DNA of 64,000 bases from Plantago major (Eukaryota > Streptophyta > Magnoliopsida > Lamiales > Plantaginaceae): NCBI GenBank assembly GCA_026545765.1, contig CM048841.1, forward strand, positions 68,880,217 to 68,944,216. The letters run 5' to 3'. The notes beneath the pieces are model-generated. The model was not told the DNA's origin, did no database searches, and was given only the letters and a program-made list of their open reading frames with translations. Made by a program: the position numbers and the translations under genes. How positions within the stretch are numbered: the first letter of the stretch is position 1; every line of letters begins with the position of its first letter. Shown here piece after piece: positions 1-9,441 of the stretch.

Positions 1-999
1 ATGGCACAGAAACCTCCAAGGAGTACCAAGGCTCCAAGGAGAAGACAAGTTAGAGGGATTGATGAATCTTCTGAAGAAGAAGAAGAAGGTCAAATCAAAT
101 CCCAGGGCAATGAAGAAGGCTGCAAAGATCTCACAAGAATTGATCTTGATGAAGATGATGAAGAGACTGATGAAGATGAAGCTCCTCTTCACAGAAAAAG
201 GAAACTTGAAAGCCTAACTGAGCCCATAGCTGCAAAGCCACTAGCAGCTAAAACACCCTCTGGAAATACCAAGTCTATCCAGGGTGGTAGTTCTTCAAGC
301 AACAACCCCAAAGAGAATTCAAGACAGAAAAGGAACAGACTGAGAGCTGAACAAAGACAAAGTCAACTTCCACTCAGGCCAGAAGAAGCCAAAATTGAGT
401 ATGTGAAGTATGACAATGATTCCTCTGTCTACAGGTGCATCAATCAGAAAAATGGCTATTGGATTCTGGAACTTAAGCATCTATTGGTAAATTCAAGATT
501 TCCAGAACCAATCCATAAACAACTCATGGCATGGAGAAAGAATAAACCTACCTTGATCAACACCAATCACATCAAAGCATGGTTGGATTTTGAAGTTGTC
601 AAGAGAACTGAAGCCATGAAGAAGGACCTCTCTGATGATTGTCCATATGGAAAGCCAGATGATGTGCACAAAATTCTGAATATCACAGGAACAGGCACAA
701 GACCAAGACTTGCTGTGGAACCCTATGAGTCGTTCTATCTGACAGAAGATCAATACAAGGGTGACATCAGATATCTGAAGATTATCTATGGATACTTCAA
801 GCTTTCAGATATCAGAATAGAGCATGCCTGGAAGTGGGAAAAGTACCTATGGGTCAAGCATTTTGCCAAGAAAAATCCTACCAAAACCTACAAAGAAGTC
901 TGTGGATTTTCCAGAGACACAGAGATGCTTGTCAGAACTCTTCTTTATGATTATTCTGATGACATAAAAAGGTTTGGAGATAGGAAATTTGCAGACTGA
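1..999 (+). CDS. Env-like (post-pol) ORF of element A, C-terminal part
   Basis: Open for 332 codons from an ATG at base 1; alignment with the copies in B and C shows this is only the C-terminal part of a longer product, so the true start is probably upstream of the window. Residues 1-70 are basic then strongly acidic (runs of Glu/Asp around 24-29 and 50-60), residues 80-125 are a Ser/Asn/Arg-rich linker, and residues about 135-330 form a conserved globular block rich in Trp (WILELKHLL, WLDFEVVKR, HAWKWEKYLWVKHF). I do not recognise a catalytic motif. The role of this ORF class in SIRE elements is unknown; it sits where retroviruses carry env, but I see no clear signal peptide or membrane segment here. 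Possible nuclear or DNA-binding role is inference. Confidence 0.75.
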   Translation: MAQKPPRSTKAPRRRQVRGIDESSEEEEEGQIKSQGNEEGCKDLTRIDLDEDDEETDEDEAPLHRKRKLESLTEPIAAKPLAAKTPSGNTKSIQGGSSSSNNPKENSRQKRNRLRAEQRQSQLPLRPEEAKIEYVKYDNDSSVYRCINQKNGYWILELKHLLVNSRFPEPIHKQLMAWRKNKPTLINTNHIKAWLDFEVVKRTEAMKKDLSDDCPYGKPDDVHKILNITGTGTRPRLAVEPYESFYLTEDQYKGDIRYLKIIYGYFKLSDIRIEHAWKWEKYLWVKHFAKKNPTKTYKEVCGFSRDTEMLVRTLLYDYSDDIKRFGDRKFAD

Positions 1000-1387
1000 T
1001 CCATAGAAACTTTGTTGAAGACTTGAAGATTGAAGACTTGAAGACTAGTTCTTTAGGATGTTTACTTGGAGCTTGGTTACTCCTGTCGTCCTAATTTACT
1101 ATGTAATTTTTGTTGTATCTTGCTGACTGAGCTTAAATGTGTTATGTATTAAAGTTATCTGTAATCCTTAGTTGCGACTTATCTGAAGAACTTACTCTCA
1201 GATAGTATTTTATAAAAGATAACTTGTCAGCAAAGATCACACCTTGTGATTTGGTTGATGTCTACTTTCTGCACTTAATTATATGATTTGAAAGATCTTA
1301 AGAAATGATTAAGTGGTGGATTGTTTCCTCATCCAGATTTGTAATAGGGAAGATAGTCATCGTTGACTGATCAAAATGGGGGAAATT
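1000..1387 (+). other. 3' UTR and polypurine tract of element A
   Basis: Non-coding stretch between the env-like stop and the LTR. It ends in the purine tract AAAATGGGGGAAATT (1373-1387) directly before the LTR TG, which is the expected plus-strand primer site. The same UTR is recognisable in B (11023-11382, reversed) and C (45624-45904). Confidence 0.75.
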
Positions 1388-2096
1388 TGTTAGATATTTT
1401 GTTAGAATATCTGTTTAGATTTTGTTCAGCAACATGATGACTTATCTTAGTCTCAGAAAGGTGATTAGTACTCTTGGTTCACTTGAACATTGTAAAAGAG
1501 GAAACCCACTAAGTATGATAGTCTAGCTAATCTTGTATAGGATGTTAGGTCTCAAAATGTAAATTTTATTTTATGAAGAGAAGACCAAGAAGAAGACATC
1601 CAATAAAGCTCAACAACTTTTGAAGATTTGAAGAAAAGCGCACAAGATTATCGAATCATTATTCAGATATCTTAGCCAGATATCTTGTAGACGCAAACAG
1701 TTTCAAACAAACTGTGTCACAAGAGATATCTGAGAAATGAGATACATATCTGAAGACAAGGAAAGTGTCCACAGATATCTGTTCTCAGATACCTTGAGCG
1801 TTAAACACGTTTCTGAAAAGAAACAAGGTTGTTTCAATCAATACAAGTGGTATCTGAAGAATGAAGATAAGGACGTGCAAAGAATCAGACAACAAGTCTA
1901 GTCTCTGATACAATGCATAGTTCCGTTGACACTACAGGACAAAAAGTATAGTACAATGCATTTAATGCACGGACAGAGATGTCTGAGTAAAAGCAACGGC
2001 AACTTCTGAGAAGAAGACAAAACCTGCCTATACACAGATATCGATAGTTTGAATTTGAGCCTAACGGATACTATTCAAACGGTACTCAAATTCATC

Positions 2097-2104
2097 TATA
2101 AATA
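2097..2104 (+). promoter_or_regulatory. LTR TATA box (element A family)
   Basis: TATAAATA, about 710 bp inside the LTR and followed by a leader of several hundred bases. The same box is at 50425-50432 in the solo LTR. It is the likely core promoter at the U3/R boundary. Confidence 0.55.
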
Positions 2105-2506
2105 TCAACACTTAGACAACTTGAGAGAACACACGGAACACAACTCAGAACACTGAATACGCTAAAACATACGATCTCTGATCTTACTCTCTCAAAGCTT
2201 CTTACTTATTATCAAAGCTTTCTGTTGCGACTAAAGCTTGTGATCTTGAGTAAACACAAAAGTTCTAAGTGTCCTGATCCTAAACAAGCAAAGCTATCTG
2301 TGAAGGAGTTGAATCAAAAGATCAACTATCTGAGATTCATTCTCTTGAACAGATATCATAAGACATGGGTCAGTAAAATCGAACTAGATACCATACGCTG
2401 TAAAGTGTATTAAGTAACTTAGTTCACAAAGCTATCTGAATAACTGAAAAGTTATTAAGACGCTCATCTGACAACTCAAACCGAAACCAACACCAAAACC
2501 GGCGTG

Positions 2507-2710
2507 GAGTACAGGAAGTACTTAGTTTGAAAAATCAGGGAATAACTCCAAGGTTACCGGAGTATAGGAAGTACTTGATTTGGGAAACTAAGGAATAACT
2601 CCAAGGTTATTGAGTATAGGAAGTACTTAGCTTGGGAAGCTAGGGAACAACTCAAAGGTTTCTGAGTATAGGAAGTACTTGGCTGAAGAAGCTAGGGAAC
2701 AACTCAGGGG
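2507..2710 (+). repeat. Four-unit tandem repeat inside the LTR
   Basis: About four imperfect copies, each 45-65 bp, of a unit containing GAGTATAGGAAGTACTT then GGGAATAACTC. The same array has four units in the solo LTR (50810-51015) and fewer in the LTRs of B, C and D, so the copy number varies between subfamilies. Confidence 0.8.
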
Positions 2711-3071
2711 GAACTTTTGGTTGTGAACCAATTGTTCAGAATCTTAGAATAGGATTTTTGTAAGGTTATCTCAATTATCTGTTCTAGTGAATTCTAGGTC
2801 TCTGATAGACCGAAGTGGATTAGTTGGAGGATTACGCCACCTCCAGATACCACTATACTTGCTGTGTCATTTACATTTCTGTATTTATACTTCAGCAACT
2901 CACACACACTTATTAACTGTTTCTACACTTATCTTTATTAAGTCTTCCGCACTCTGATTCTAAGTATCAGATATCCATTCAGATATCTGAGAAATAGTTG
3001 TTATCGACAAAAGTTTTAAAAGACTATTCACCCCCCCCCCCCCTTCAGTCTTTTACTTTGCCGTTATCTGG

Positions 3072-4847
3072 TTCGGCTAAACGCAACACAAAATATTTGT
3101 AACTTTACCAAAATGCCCCCAACTCAAAAACAATCTTATAAACTTAACAAAAAATCGAAATAACTCGTATATGCAAACACAAAAATATTAACATGCACGA
3201 TCGAACACAAAATAACAACTTTAAACATAAATCGAAAAAAAATTTAAAACAATTTCGGAAAATATTTCGTTTATAAAATACAAGAGCTGAAAGATGGTTG
3301 AAAACGTAGTTGATCGGTCGAAACGGAAGTGGATTTGGAGTTCGGACGGATATTTTAGAGCCGTTTAAGTGAAATCGCGCGAAATTCGAACTACGATGGA
3401 ACAGCCTTGGTATTTTGGCCATAAATTTCTCATATGAACTCCGATTGACCTGATCTTGGTGTTCACGCGTAGATACGACCAAGATCTACAACTTTCAAGA
3501 AGGAACCATATCCAAATTCCGGCGTTTAGACACTTAGAAAAAAGAAAGAAAAAAAACCTGCGGATGAAGAACTGGCCGGTTTTAAAACCGGCTAAAACCG
3601 GCCACTTCAGATTTTTTATTTTTCCATTTTTGTGAGTGTCTAAACGTCGAAATTTGGACATGGTTCCTTCTTGAAAGTTATAGATCTTGGTCTTATCTAC
3701 TCGTGGATACCAAGATCAGGTCAATCGGAGTTCATATGGGAAATTTATGGCCAAAATTCCAAGACTGCTCATCGTAGTTCGAATTTCGCGCGCTTTCACT
3801 TAAACGGCTATAAAATATTTGTCCGAACTCCGAATCCACTTCCGTCTCGACTGATGAACTCCCTTTTAAACTACCTTTTAGATCATGGAACTTTCATGCT
3901 TCCATTAATGCATTAATATGCACTGGTTTAACCTTGTTTCAATGCTTTTTTTCCAAACACCTACAAAACACGAAAACGTAACAAAAAACTAATAAGACTC
4001 ATAAAAAATATCCTTGAAAGTTATAATAATACCTGAAAGGTGATTGAAAATGGAGTTGATCAGTCGAAACGGAAGTGAATTCGGAGTTCGGACGAATATT
4101 TTAAAAGTGAAAGCTACGATGGAGCAGCCTTGGCATTTTGGCCATACATTTCTCATATGAACTCCGATTGACCTGATCTTGGTGTCCACGCGTAGATAAG
4201 ACCAAGATCAACAACTTTCAAGAATGAACCATGTCCAAATTTCGATGTTTAGACACTCAAAAAAAAGGAAAAAGAAAAAATCTGAGGGATGAAGAACTGG
4301 CCGGTTTTAAAACCGGCCAGTTCTTGAAATGGCCGGTTTCAAAACCGGCCAGTTCATGAAATGGCCGGTTTTAAAACCGGCCAGTTCTTCATCCGCAGGT
4401 TTTTTTTATTTCTTTTTTCTAAGTGTCTAAACTCCGGAATTTGGATATGGTTCCTTCTTGAAAGTTGTAGATCTTGGTCGTATCTACGCGTGGACACCAA
4501 GATCAGGTCAATCGGATTTCATATGAGAAATTTATGGTCAAAATACCATCGTAGCTTTCACTTAAATAAAATATCCGTCCGAACTGAATCCACCTTTTGA
4601 CCGATCAACTACGTTTTCAACCATCTTTCAGGTCTTGGATTTTATAAACGAAATATTTTCCGAAATTTTTTTAAATTTTTTTTTCGATTTATGTTTAAAG
4701 TTGTTATTTTGTGTTCGATCGTACATGTTAATGTTTTTGTGTTTGCATATACGAGTTATTTCGATTTTTCGTTAAGTTTGTAAGATTGTTTTTGATTTGG
4801 GGGCATTTTAGTAAAGTTACAAATATTTTGTGTTGCGTTTAGCCGAA
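3072..4847. repeat. Fold-back DNA element with two internal hairpins
   Basis: The ends are inverted copies of each other: TTCGGCTAAACGCAACAC at the left and its complement ending at 4847, and the match continues for more than 200 bp inward. Inside, a second sequence block occurs four times in alternating orientation (about 3280-3560 forward, 3610-3870 reverse, 4030-4300 forward, 4385-4640 reverse), so the element can fold into two long hairpins within an outer stem. Each hairpin is centred on GGCCGGTTTTAAAACCGGCC palindromes. The right flank (4848-4930) carries a partial second copy of the terminal sequence, so the true right end may lie further out. No transposase is present and no clear target duplication was seen. 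Superfamily unknown; a MULE-like or Foldback-type element is possible. Confidence 0.8.
4299..4382. repeat. Triple GGCCGG..CCGGCC palindrome
   Basis: Three copies of a 20-bp near-perfect palindrome GGCCGGTTTTAAAACCGGCC at 4299, 4331 and 4363, spaced by 12 bp. They form the loop region of the second internal hairpin. A related, partly overlapping pair is at 3574-3603 in the first hairpin. Confidence 0.85.
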
Positions 4848-5198
4848 AATGTGTTGCGTTTAGTAGCGCCCAATTTCACAGCTTGATTTGGGGGCATTAT
4901 CGTCCTTGCAATTATTAAATATTTGGGATAACCACAAATCTTAGCTAAAACTCCAAACAAATGGAACCCATTTTTTAGCTTCAAAGCCATCATCAAAACG
5001 AAATTCAATTGCAAAATACAACCAAACTGGTCACCAAAACTCCCAAACCCCTTCTACAAGCCCAATATTACAAATCTAGGTGTGTCATTTCTAGCCCAAA
5101 ATGAAACCCAGCCCCCATCGTACCAAACATAGCCTAAAAGCTTTCCATTGGAAGTGCTCAAAGTATCCTAGAATAAATGTTATAACTAGATGCCTATA
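4848..5198. other. Non-coding flank left of the MULE
   Basis: AT-rich DNA with no supportable ORF. The first 80 bases repeat the fold-back terminus imperfectly (GTGTTGCGTTTAG again near 4851, and TTGATTTGGGGGCATT again near 4882). The rest shows nothing I recognise up to the MULE target duplication at 5199. Confidence 0.5.
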
Positions 5199-5210
5199 TA
5201 GTATATAATT

Positions 5211-5285
5211 AAATTACAAAATCCACCCCTCTTGGATGGCCTCTTTGCAAATTAATACCCGCTATTTGAACAATTACAAATGATT
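5211..5285 (+). repeat. Left terminal inverted repeat of the MULE
   Basis: Pairs with the right terminus at 53340-53415. The best stretch is ATACCCGCTATTTGAACAAT (about 5252-5271); the outer 40 bases are diverged, though an ACCCC block is kept at the same position in both. Confidence 0.75.
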
Positions 5286-5578
5286 CCAAAAATTGAACTG
5301 AGCTAGAAAACTAATTACAAACAAACCCATTAGTCAACGCCGATGCTGATGTCATCCGGGATAGTGGCCGGAGACACACGCCCAGTGATGACATGGACTG
5401 CCATGTCATCATTCCCGCCATTAACAATGGGTTTATTTGTAATTGTTTTGAAAATCAATTTGGCAGGGCATTTGGTTAGTGTTTGACATACACGCGCGGG
5501 TTATATGTAATTGAATTGTTAGTGGCTGGGTTCATATGTAATTGATTTTGAAATTTTCAAAAAAAAAAAAAACTAGTC

Positions 5579-5619
<41 letters not shown>

Positions 5620-5704
5620 TTTTAGCCTTTAAATAGGGTTTCTTTTCCCCATTTTGCACCACTTTTCTTCATCCAATCTTACTAAATTGATACACATCTT
5701 CTCA
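5286..5704. other. MULE subterminal region
   Basis: No gene. It repeats short pieces of the terminus (AATTACAAA and TATATGTAATTG variants) as MULE subterminal DNA often does. It then has a 35-base T run (about 5580-5617) and a likely short leader for the GRF gene copy that starts at 5705. Confidence 0.5.
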
Positions 5705-6048
5705 ATGGAAAACAATGGCTTATGTTCGAATGATAGAAGGGCTGCTTTTTGCCGAGATTTCAATTGCCAAAGATATTGCATGTGGTAACTTCCCATAGCA
5801 CGAAGAACAATGGCAGATTGTACTATCGTTGCCCTCAACATGGTTTCTCTCATTGGTACAACTTGGATGATGATATTGGAGTTTCTCAACAACAATCACA
5901 GGAGTATGGAGAGTCAAGCACTATGAGAAATGAAGTTGCAGTGCGAAGAATTGAGGATCCAGATGGTTTGCTTAGAAAACTTGTAGCAATTAACCTAGTG
6001 TTGTTTGGTGTATTCTTAGGTTGTTTGATCTTGAAGATTATTAGCTAA
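5705..6048 (+). pseudogene. GRF-type zinc finger, single-membrane-span protein
   Basis: Small gene carried inside the MULE, convergent with mudrA, whose stop lies at 6305. From the ATG at 5705 the first 20 or so codons give a Cys-rich start (CRDFNCQRYC). A frame change near the short T run or the TGG/TAA region shifts to the frame that continues with VVTSHSTKNNGRLYYRCPQH, FSHWYNLDDD and a hydrophobic C-terminal helix (NLVLFGVFLGCLILKI). The TS-x-T-x-N-GRxFYxCP and W-x-D core is that of GRF zinc fingers, which bind nucleic acids; plant versions often end in one membrane helix, as here. As written it is broken, with one frame change. It may be a captured host fragment or a second MULE gene; the sequence does not decide. 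Confidence 0.65.
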
Positions 6049-7683
6049 GCAAGTATTATATATGGTAGGTAAGCAAGTATCAGATGTATGGAATTTATGA
6101 ATCCAAAATGAGAAATGCCATTCCATAAAAATCCAAATCAACTTCAGTTTACAAGGCTAAATAACATAACTGATCAAGGCTTAATCAAAATCTAAATCAA
6201 CTTCAGAATTCTGCCAAAAGGACATAGCCTAACAAGTTTAGAATGGACCAATATTCAAATAAACACAGTTTCAAACAGATAAACAGAAATTCAAACAGAA
6301 TGGACTAATCCTCAAAGTAATCAGGCTGAGTCATAGGTTGGCTTGATTGTTGTTCTCCACCACTAGCAGCAGGCTTCCCCTTCCTCCTCTTAGATGGTCC
6401 TGCTGCAGTTGTCTTTCTTTTTTTTTTTTCCTGCAATTAAATGACATTATAAGCACATAACAAAATCATTAAGCAAACTGTATTGGAGTTAATAGGAGCC
6501 AAATTACTTTTGTTGCACCAGTTGCAGTACTTATACCAGCTCCATTACTTGGAGCAGCTCCACCACTTGTTCCAGTTTTCTTTTTAGGCTATTTGAATCA
6601 AACAATCGGTAACATATCACAAATAGGCAGAAAATACATGATACAACTAATGACAGAAAGTTAAAGAGTTATGAATGCTTACACATTTCCTCTTGTTATG
6701 TCCAGTTGCTCCACATTCACTGCACTTGATTGGTGCTCTCAGATTCTGGGTGAGTTTGGAAGGTTTGGGAGGCTTACTTGGATGTCTAATCCTTTGCTCA
6801 ATAGGTCTTCCAACAGGCCTTCTTACATCAAGTGGCTTACACACATCCTCAGTCAGATCATGTTGCCAGAATTGAGATTGAGGCACATGATTCATCACAA
6901 TGTCATAAGCCCTCACGTATGCAGCCTTAGTGTGATTGACTGGCAAATAGTTCACATGATCTTCTCTACACTCCTGAATTGCCAACCATGCATGTCTACA
7001 TGGTATCCCACTAATGTCCCACCTTTTGCAGTCACATGTCCTCTCATCCAAATTACAAATGAACCTGAAACTTAAGTCCTCAACTTCAAATGTTCTCCCA
7101 GCTTGATCAGCCTGCTCACCAATTCCACCACCTTGAGCATTTTCAGACTCATCATTAGCCCCTGAGTCATCATTCTCAACTGGTTCCTTTTGGCTTGGAA
7201 CCTTGAAGAACCCAATTTCTTCATCCTCTAAATCATACAAGTAGTGAGACTTAGGTTCATCTTCCTCAAAATCAATCCTATCTTCATTAGAAGGACCTGG
7301 TTTCCTTGCATTCTTAGAGGGACTTGGCTTGGTTGGTGTTTTAGAAGGTATACTGCTACAAGTTGACTTTGCATTTGGTGTTTTCTTTGGAGTAGCAGCA
7401 GAAGTACCAGCATTGATTTCAGTTGTGTACAAATTTGCCATGAAGTCCTCAAGATTGAAATTGTTTAGCATCTCATCATCAATTTCATGATCTTCATACA
7501 GATCATCAACATGCATTTCTGGTATGTAAAAATTAGGGGACTGTGACTGAACTGGTGGTGGAGATGGCACAGTAGTAGTAGATGGAGATGGCACAGTAGT
7601 AGTAGTAGTAGGTGGAGATGGCACAGTAGTAGTAGTAGGTGGAGATGGCACAATAGTGGGAGGTGGAGATAGCACAGTAGTAG

Positions 7684-8649
7684 TGTTGATACAGAAATAT
7701 GTCCAATCCGTCATAAAGAACCTAGGAACGAATCCTAAGGCATCCTAAGTCATCCAAAGGATCCGAGGCACTTAGGTCCGATCCGGTGGTCCGATCCGGG
7801 CAGACCATCCATGGTCCGACCCACCCTAAAAAGAAAGGGACAAAGGATTTGGACCTGCAAGGCCCGACCCGGAACCATAGGTCCGACCCACCTTGGTCCG
7901 AGCCTTCCTGGGAAAGGAGTATAGTGCTAAGTCAGTACCCTCTCCGACCCAAGGACTCCGATACGGATGTCAACTCGGATCCAGCATGACCATCTCATAA
8001 AGCTACCAAGAAAGTGGGCACCAAAGAGTGAGATGTCCGAACCCAAGAGCTCTGAATCGGAAGAGTTGGACAGGTAGGAAAACTTCCTCAGCTGACAACA
8101 AGGTACTGTCCGAATCAGGCATCCGGACCGACCTCTCCGAACCTGGGATCTCGGCAGACTCTGTCACATCCTCAAGAACTCTCCCAATAATGACCAAACT
8201 ACCCCTAAAGCCCAAGATGGCATGGGCTAAAGCTTCATTATTGGGCTATGGGCCTCATCTTAGCATTGGTGGCTCAATCCTAGCCGTACACATGGTGCAA
8301 TCCTAGCAAGGCCTTCCATTTTGATGATAGCCTATAAATAAGGCACATATCCCAATAAGCAAGGCACTTCAAGTAAGTCACTTCGAACAAGTCATCTCGC
8401 TAGTCACATCACGAGCATTATACAGAGTTGATCCTCAGTCACTCTCGAGTAAAGTCTCATCCCGGTTTGACACTTAGCAAACCGGGCACTAACCCCCCCC
8501 CCCCACCCACTCAAGTGTGCAGGTCCTTACCGGAGTAGCTGGTCGCTGGTTCTCACGCTTTGGTCCTCACCTAGCGAGGAGCCTCTTACCTTGGCACCCA
8601 TTGGAAGAGTTAAATAAATCTAAGTAGTTGGGGAGTTAAACCCTCAACA
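7684..8649 (+). mobile_element. Solo LTR, unclassified LTR retrotransposon
   Basis: 966 bp, starting TGTTGA and ending TCAACA, which are perfect inverted ends. It is flanked by AGTAG on both sides, though the flank is a (TAG)n microsatellite and so weak evidence. It has a TATA box TATAAATA at 8333-8340 and a C-run near 8490. Its base composition is clearly more GC-rich than its neighbours, with about 15 TCCGA or TCCGG motifs between 7750 and 8170. Small ORFs here are chance. Orientation is inferred from the TATA box. It may be from a Gypsy family, but no coding part remains to show it. Confidence 0.75.
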
Positions 8650-8760
8650 AGTAGTAGTAGTAGTAGTAGTAGGTGGGGGAGATGGCACAAGGGAGGGTGG
8701 AGGAGATGGCACAGGGTAGTGTGAGGGAGATGGCACAGGGGAGGGTGGTGGAGATGGCAC

Positions 8761-8807
<47 letters not shown>

Positions 8808-8895
8808 GTGGGGGAGATGGCACATGGGAGGGTGGAGGAGATGGCACATTAGTGTGTGGAGGAGATGGCACAGTGGTGGGTGGATCATTTTGCAC
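8650..8895 (-). repeat. Coding simple repeat (TAG)n and VPSPP linker of mudrA
   Basis: On the minus strand the ACT repeats encode poly-Thr runs (14 or more Thr near 8762-8805) between VPSPPP blocks. The matching part on the other side of the solo LTR is 7555-7683. Such simple repeats change length easily. Confidence 0.8.
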
Positions 8896-9333
8896 AGGTA
8901 TTTCAGTAGGAGTTGCTGTAGGTGTTTGAGTTTGATCAACATCATCATCACTAATCTAATGTCAAGTCCATATACTCAGGATCTGTAGGGGGGGGGGGGG
9001 GGGCTTCTTCTTACATCTCCTAGACTTACATGGCCTACTATGAGGAGGGGGTGCTTTATAAGTAGAGTGATTTGGCACAAAAGCAGGATCAAAACTAGAA
9101 TCATCCCACATAGACTGAAACATTTTATTTTTCTTAGCACTTGGTTCAATAGCTAAAGGGATAGCCTCTGATGTTTCAATATGCAACTCAACCTCCATAT
9201 ACTTACTGTTTCTATCAAACATTTGCCTAACATCATCATCACAGAGTATTTCTAGTTGATCATAGCTATCATCCACATCACATTTCATAGTGAATGCCAA
9301 ATTATCATCAGAACCAAGGTTATCTAAAGCTAG

Positions 9334-9441
9334 ACTAAACAAACAAACAAATCAAGTGTAGGTGAAAAGCAATTAGTGGGCACTTATCTGGGATCTAGGT
9401 TCTGTGCAGAAGGCTTGGGAACCTCCTGCTCTGATACCACT
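9334..9441 (-). other. Extra primer-site and leader remnant beyond the 3' LTR of B
   Basis: GCTCTGATACCA at 9428-9439 is the complement of the initiator tRNA-Met primer site. It is followed by about 90 bases of the same leader that precedes gag in B. It sits outside the 3' LTR, where host DNA should begin. This is the arrangement left by a tandem LTR-internal-LTR-internal array that was later cut. The leader joins mudrA sequence at about 9334. Confidence 0.75.

Larger units (their letters stand above)
1..3071 (+). mobile_element. Copia (SIRE-like) element A, 3' part
   Basis: Right-hand part of a Ty1/Copia retrotransposon whose gag and pol lie beyond the left edge. In order it shows the end of the env-like ORF (1-999), a 3' UTR ending in a polypurine tract, and one LTR. 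The order pol, extra ORF, LTR is that of the SIRE/Maximus lineage. The same env-like protein recurs in elements B (minus, 11383-16999) and C (plus, 29661-34826), and the LTR is nearly the same as the solo LTR at 49713-51385. The 3' end of the LTR is lost at the junction with the fold-back element at 3072. It lies outside the MULE. Confidence 0.9.
1388..3071 (+). repeat. 3' LTR of element A (3' end truncated)
   Basis: Begins TGTTAGATATTTTG right after the polypurine tract. It ends at ..TTATCTGG without the ACCAACA end seen in sister LTRs, because the fold-back element abuts here. It is about 1.68 kb and nearly collinear with the solo LTR at 49713-51385. It holds a TATA box near 2097, a four-unit tandem repeat (2507-2710), many AGATATCTGA motifs, and near its end an 8-bp stem (AAAAGACT/AGTCTTTT, 3018-3054) around a C-run. 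Confidence 0.9.
6305..9334 (-). pseudogene. mudrA: mudrA-type MULE transposase lacking its catalytic core
   Basis: Read right to left. 9334-8962 encodes the MuDR N-terminal region (DDNLAF..KCDVDDSYD..DDDVRQMF), its start lost at the junction with element B. Then comes a low-complexity linker of VPSPPP and poly-Thr, split by a solo LTR (7684-8649). 7683-6683 holds an acidic/Ser-rich stretch, the SWIM zinc finger (CDCKRWDISGIPCRH) and a CCHC knuckle (CSECGATGHNKRKC). Two further exons follow with clean GT..AG borders: 6588-6508 (27 codons, no break) and 6430-6305, ending DYFED and a stop. The central DDE transposase domain of about 300 residues expected between the N-terminal region and SWIM is absent, so this copy cannot catalyse transposition. 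Nuclear DNA-binding protein by family. Identity is firm; the deletion is inferred from the family's usual order. Confidence 0.85.

Noticed and set aside
1-999. Env-like ORF as a true viral envelope
   Set aside because: No signal peptide, cleavage site or membrane helix is visible, and the block is acidic/basic and Trp-rich, so only the position after pol supports the name.
4299-4382. Regular palindromes with equal spacing as a CRISPR-like array
   Set aside because: Three copies only, spacers alike, in a plant fold-back element.
4817-5014. Minus-strand ORF left of the MULE
   Set aside because: Spans the duplicated fold-back end and unique flank; no domain.
6671-7075. Plus-strand ORFs opposite mudrA
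   Set aside because: They are shadows of the SWIM/CCHC exon on the other strand, with no domain of their own.
8028-8306. ORFs on both strands in the GC-rich solo LTR
   Set aside because: Low-complexity translations of the TCCGA motif cluster inside an LTR; no homology or start context.
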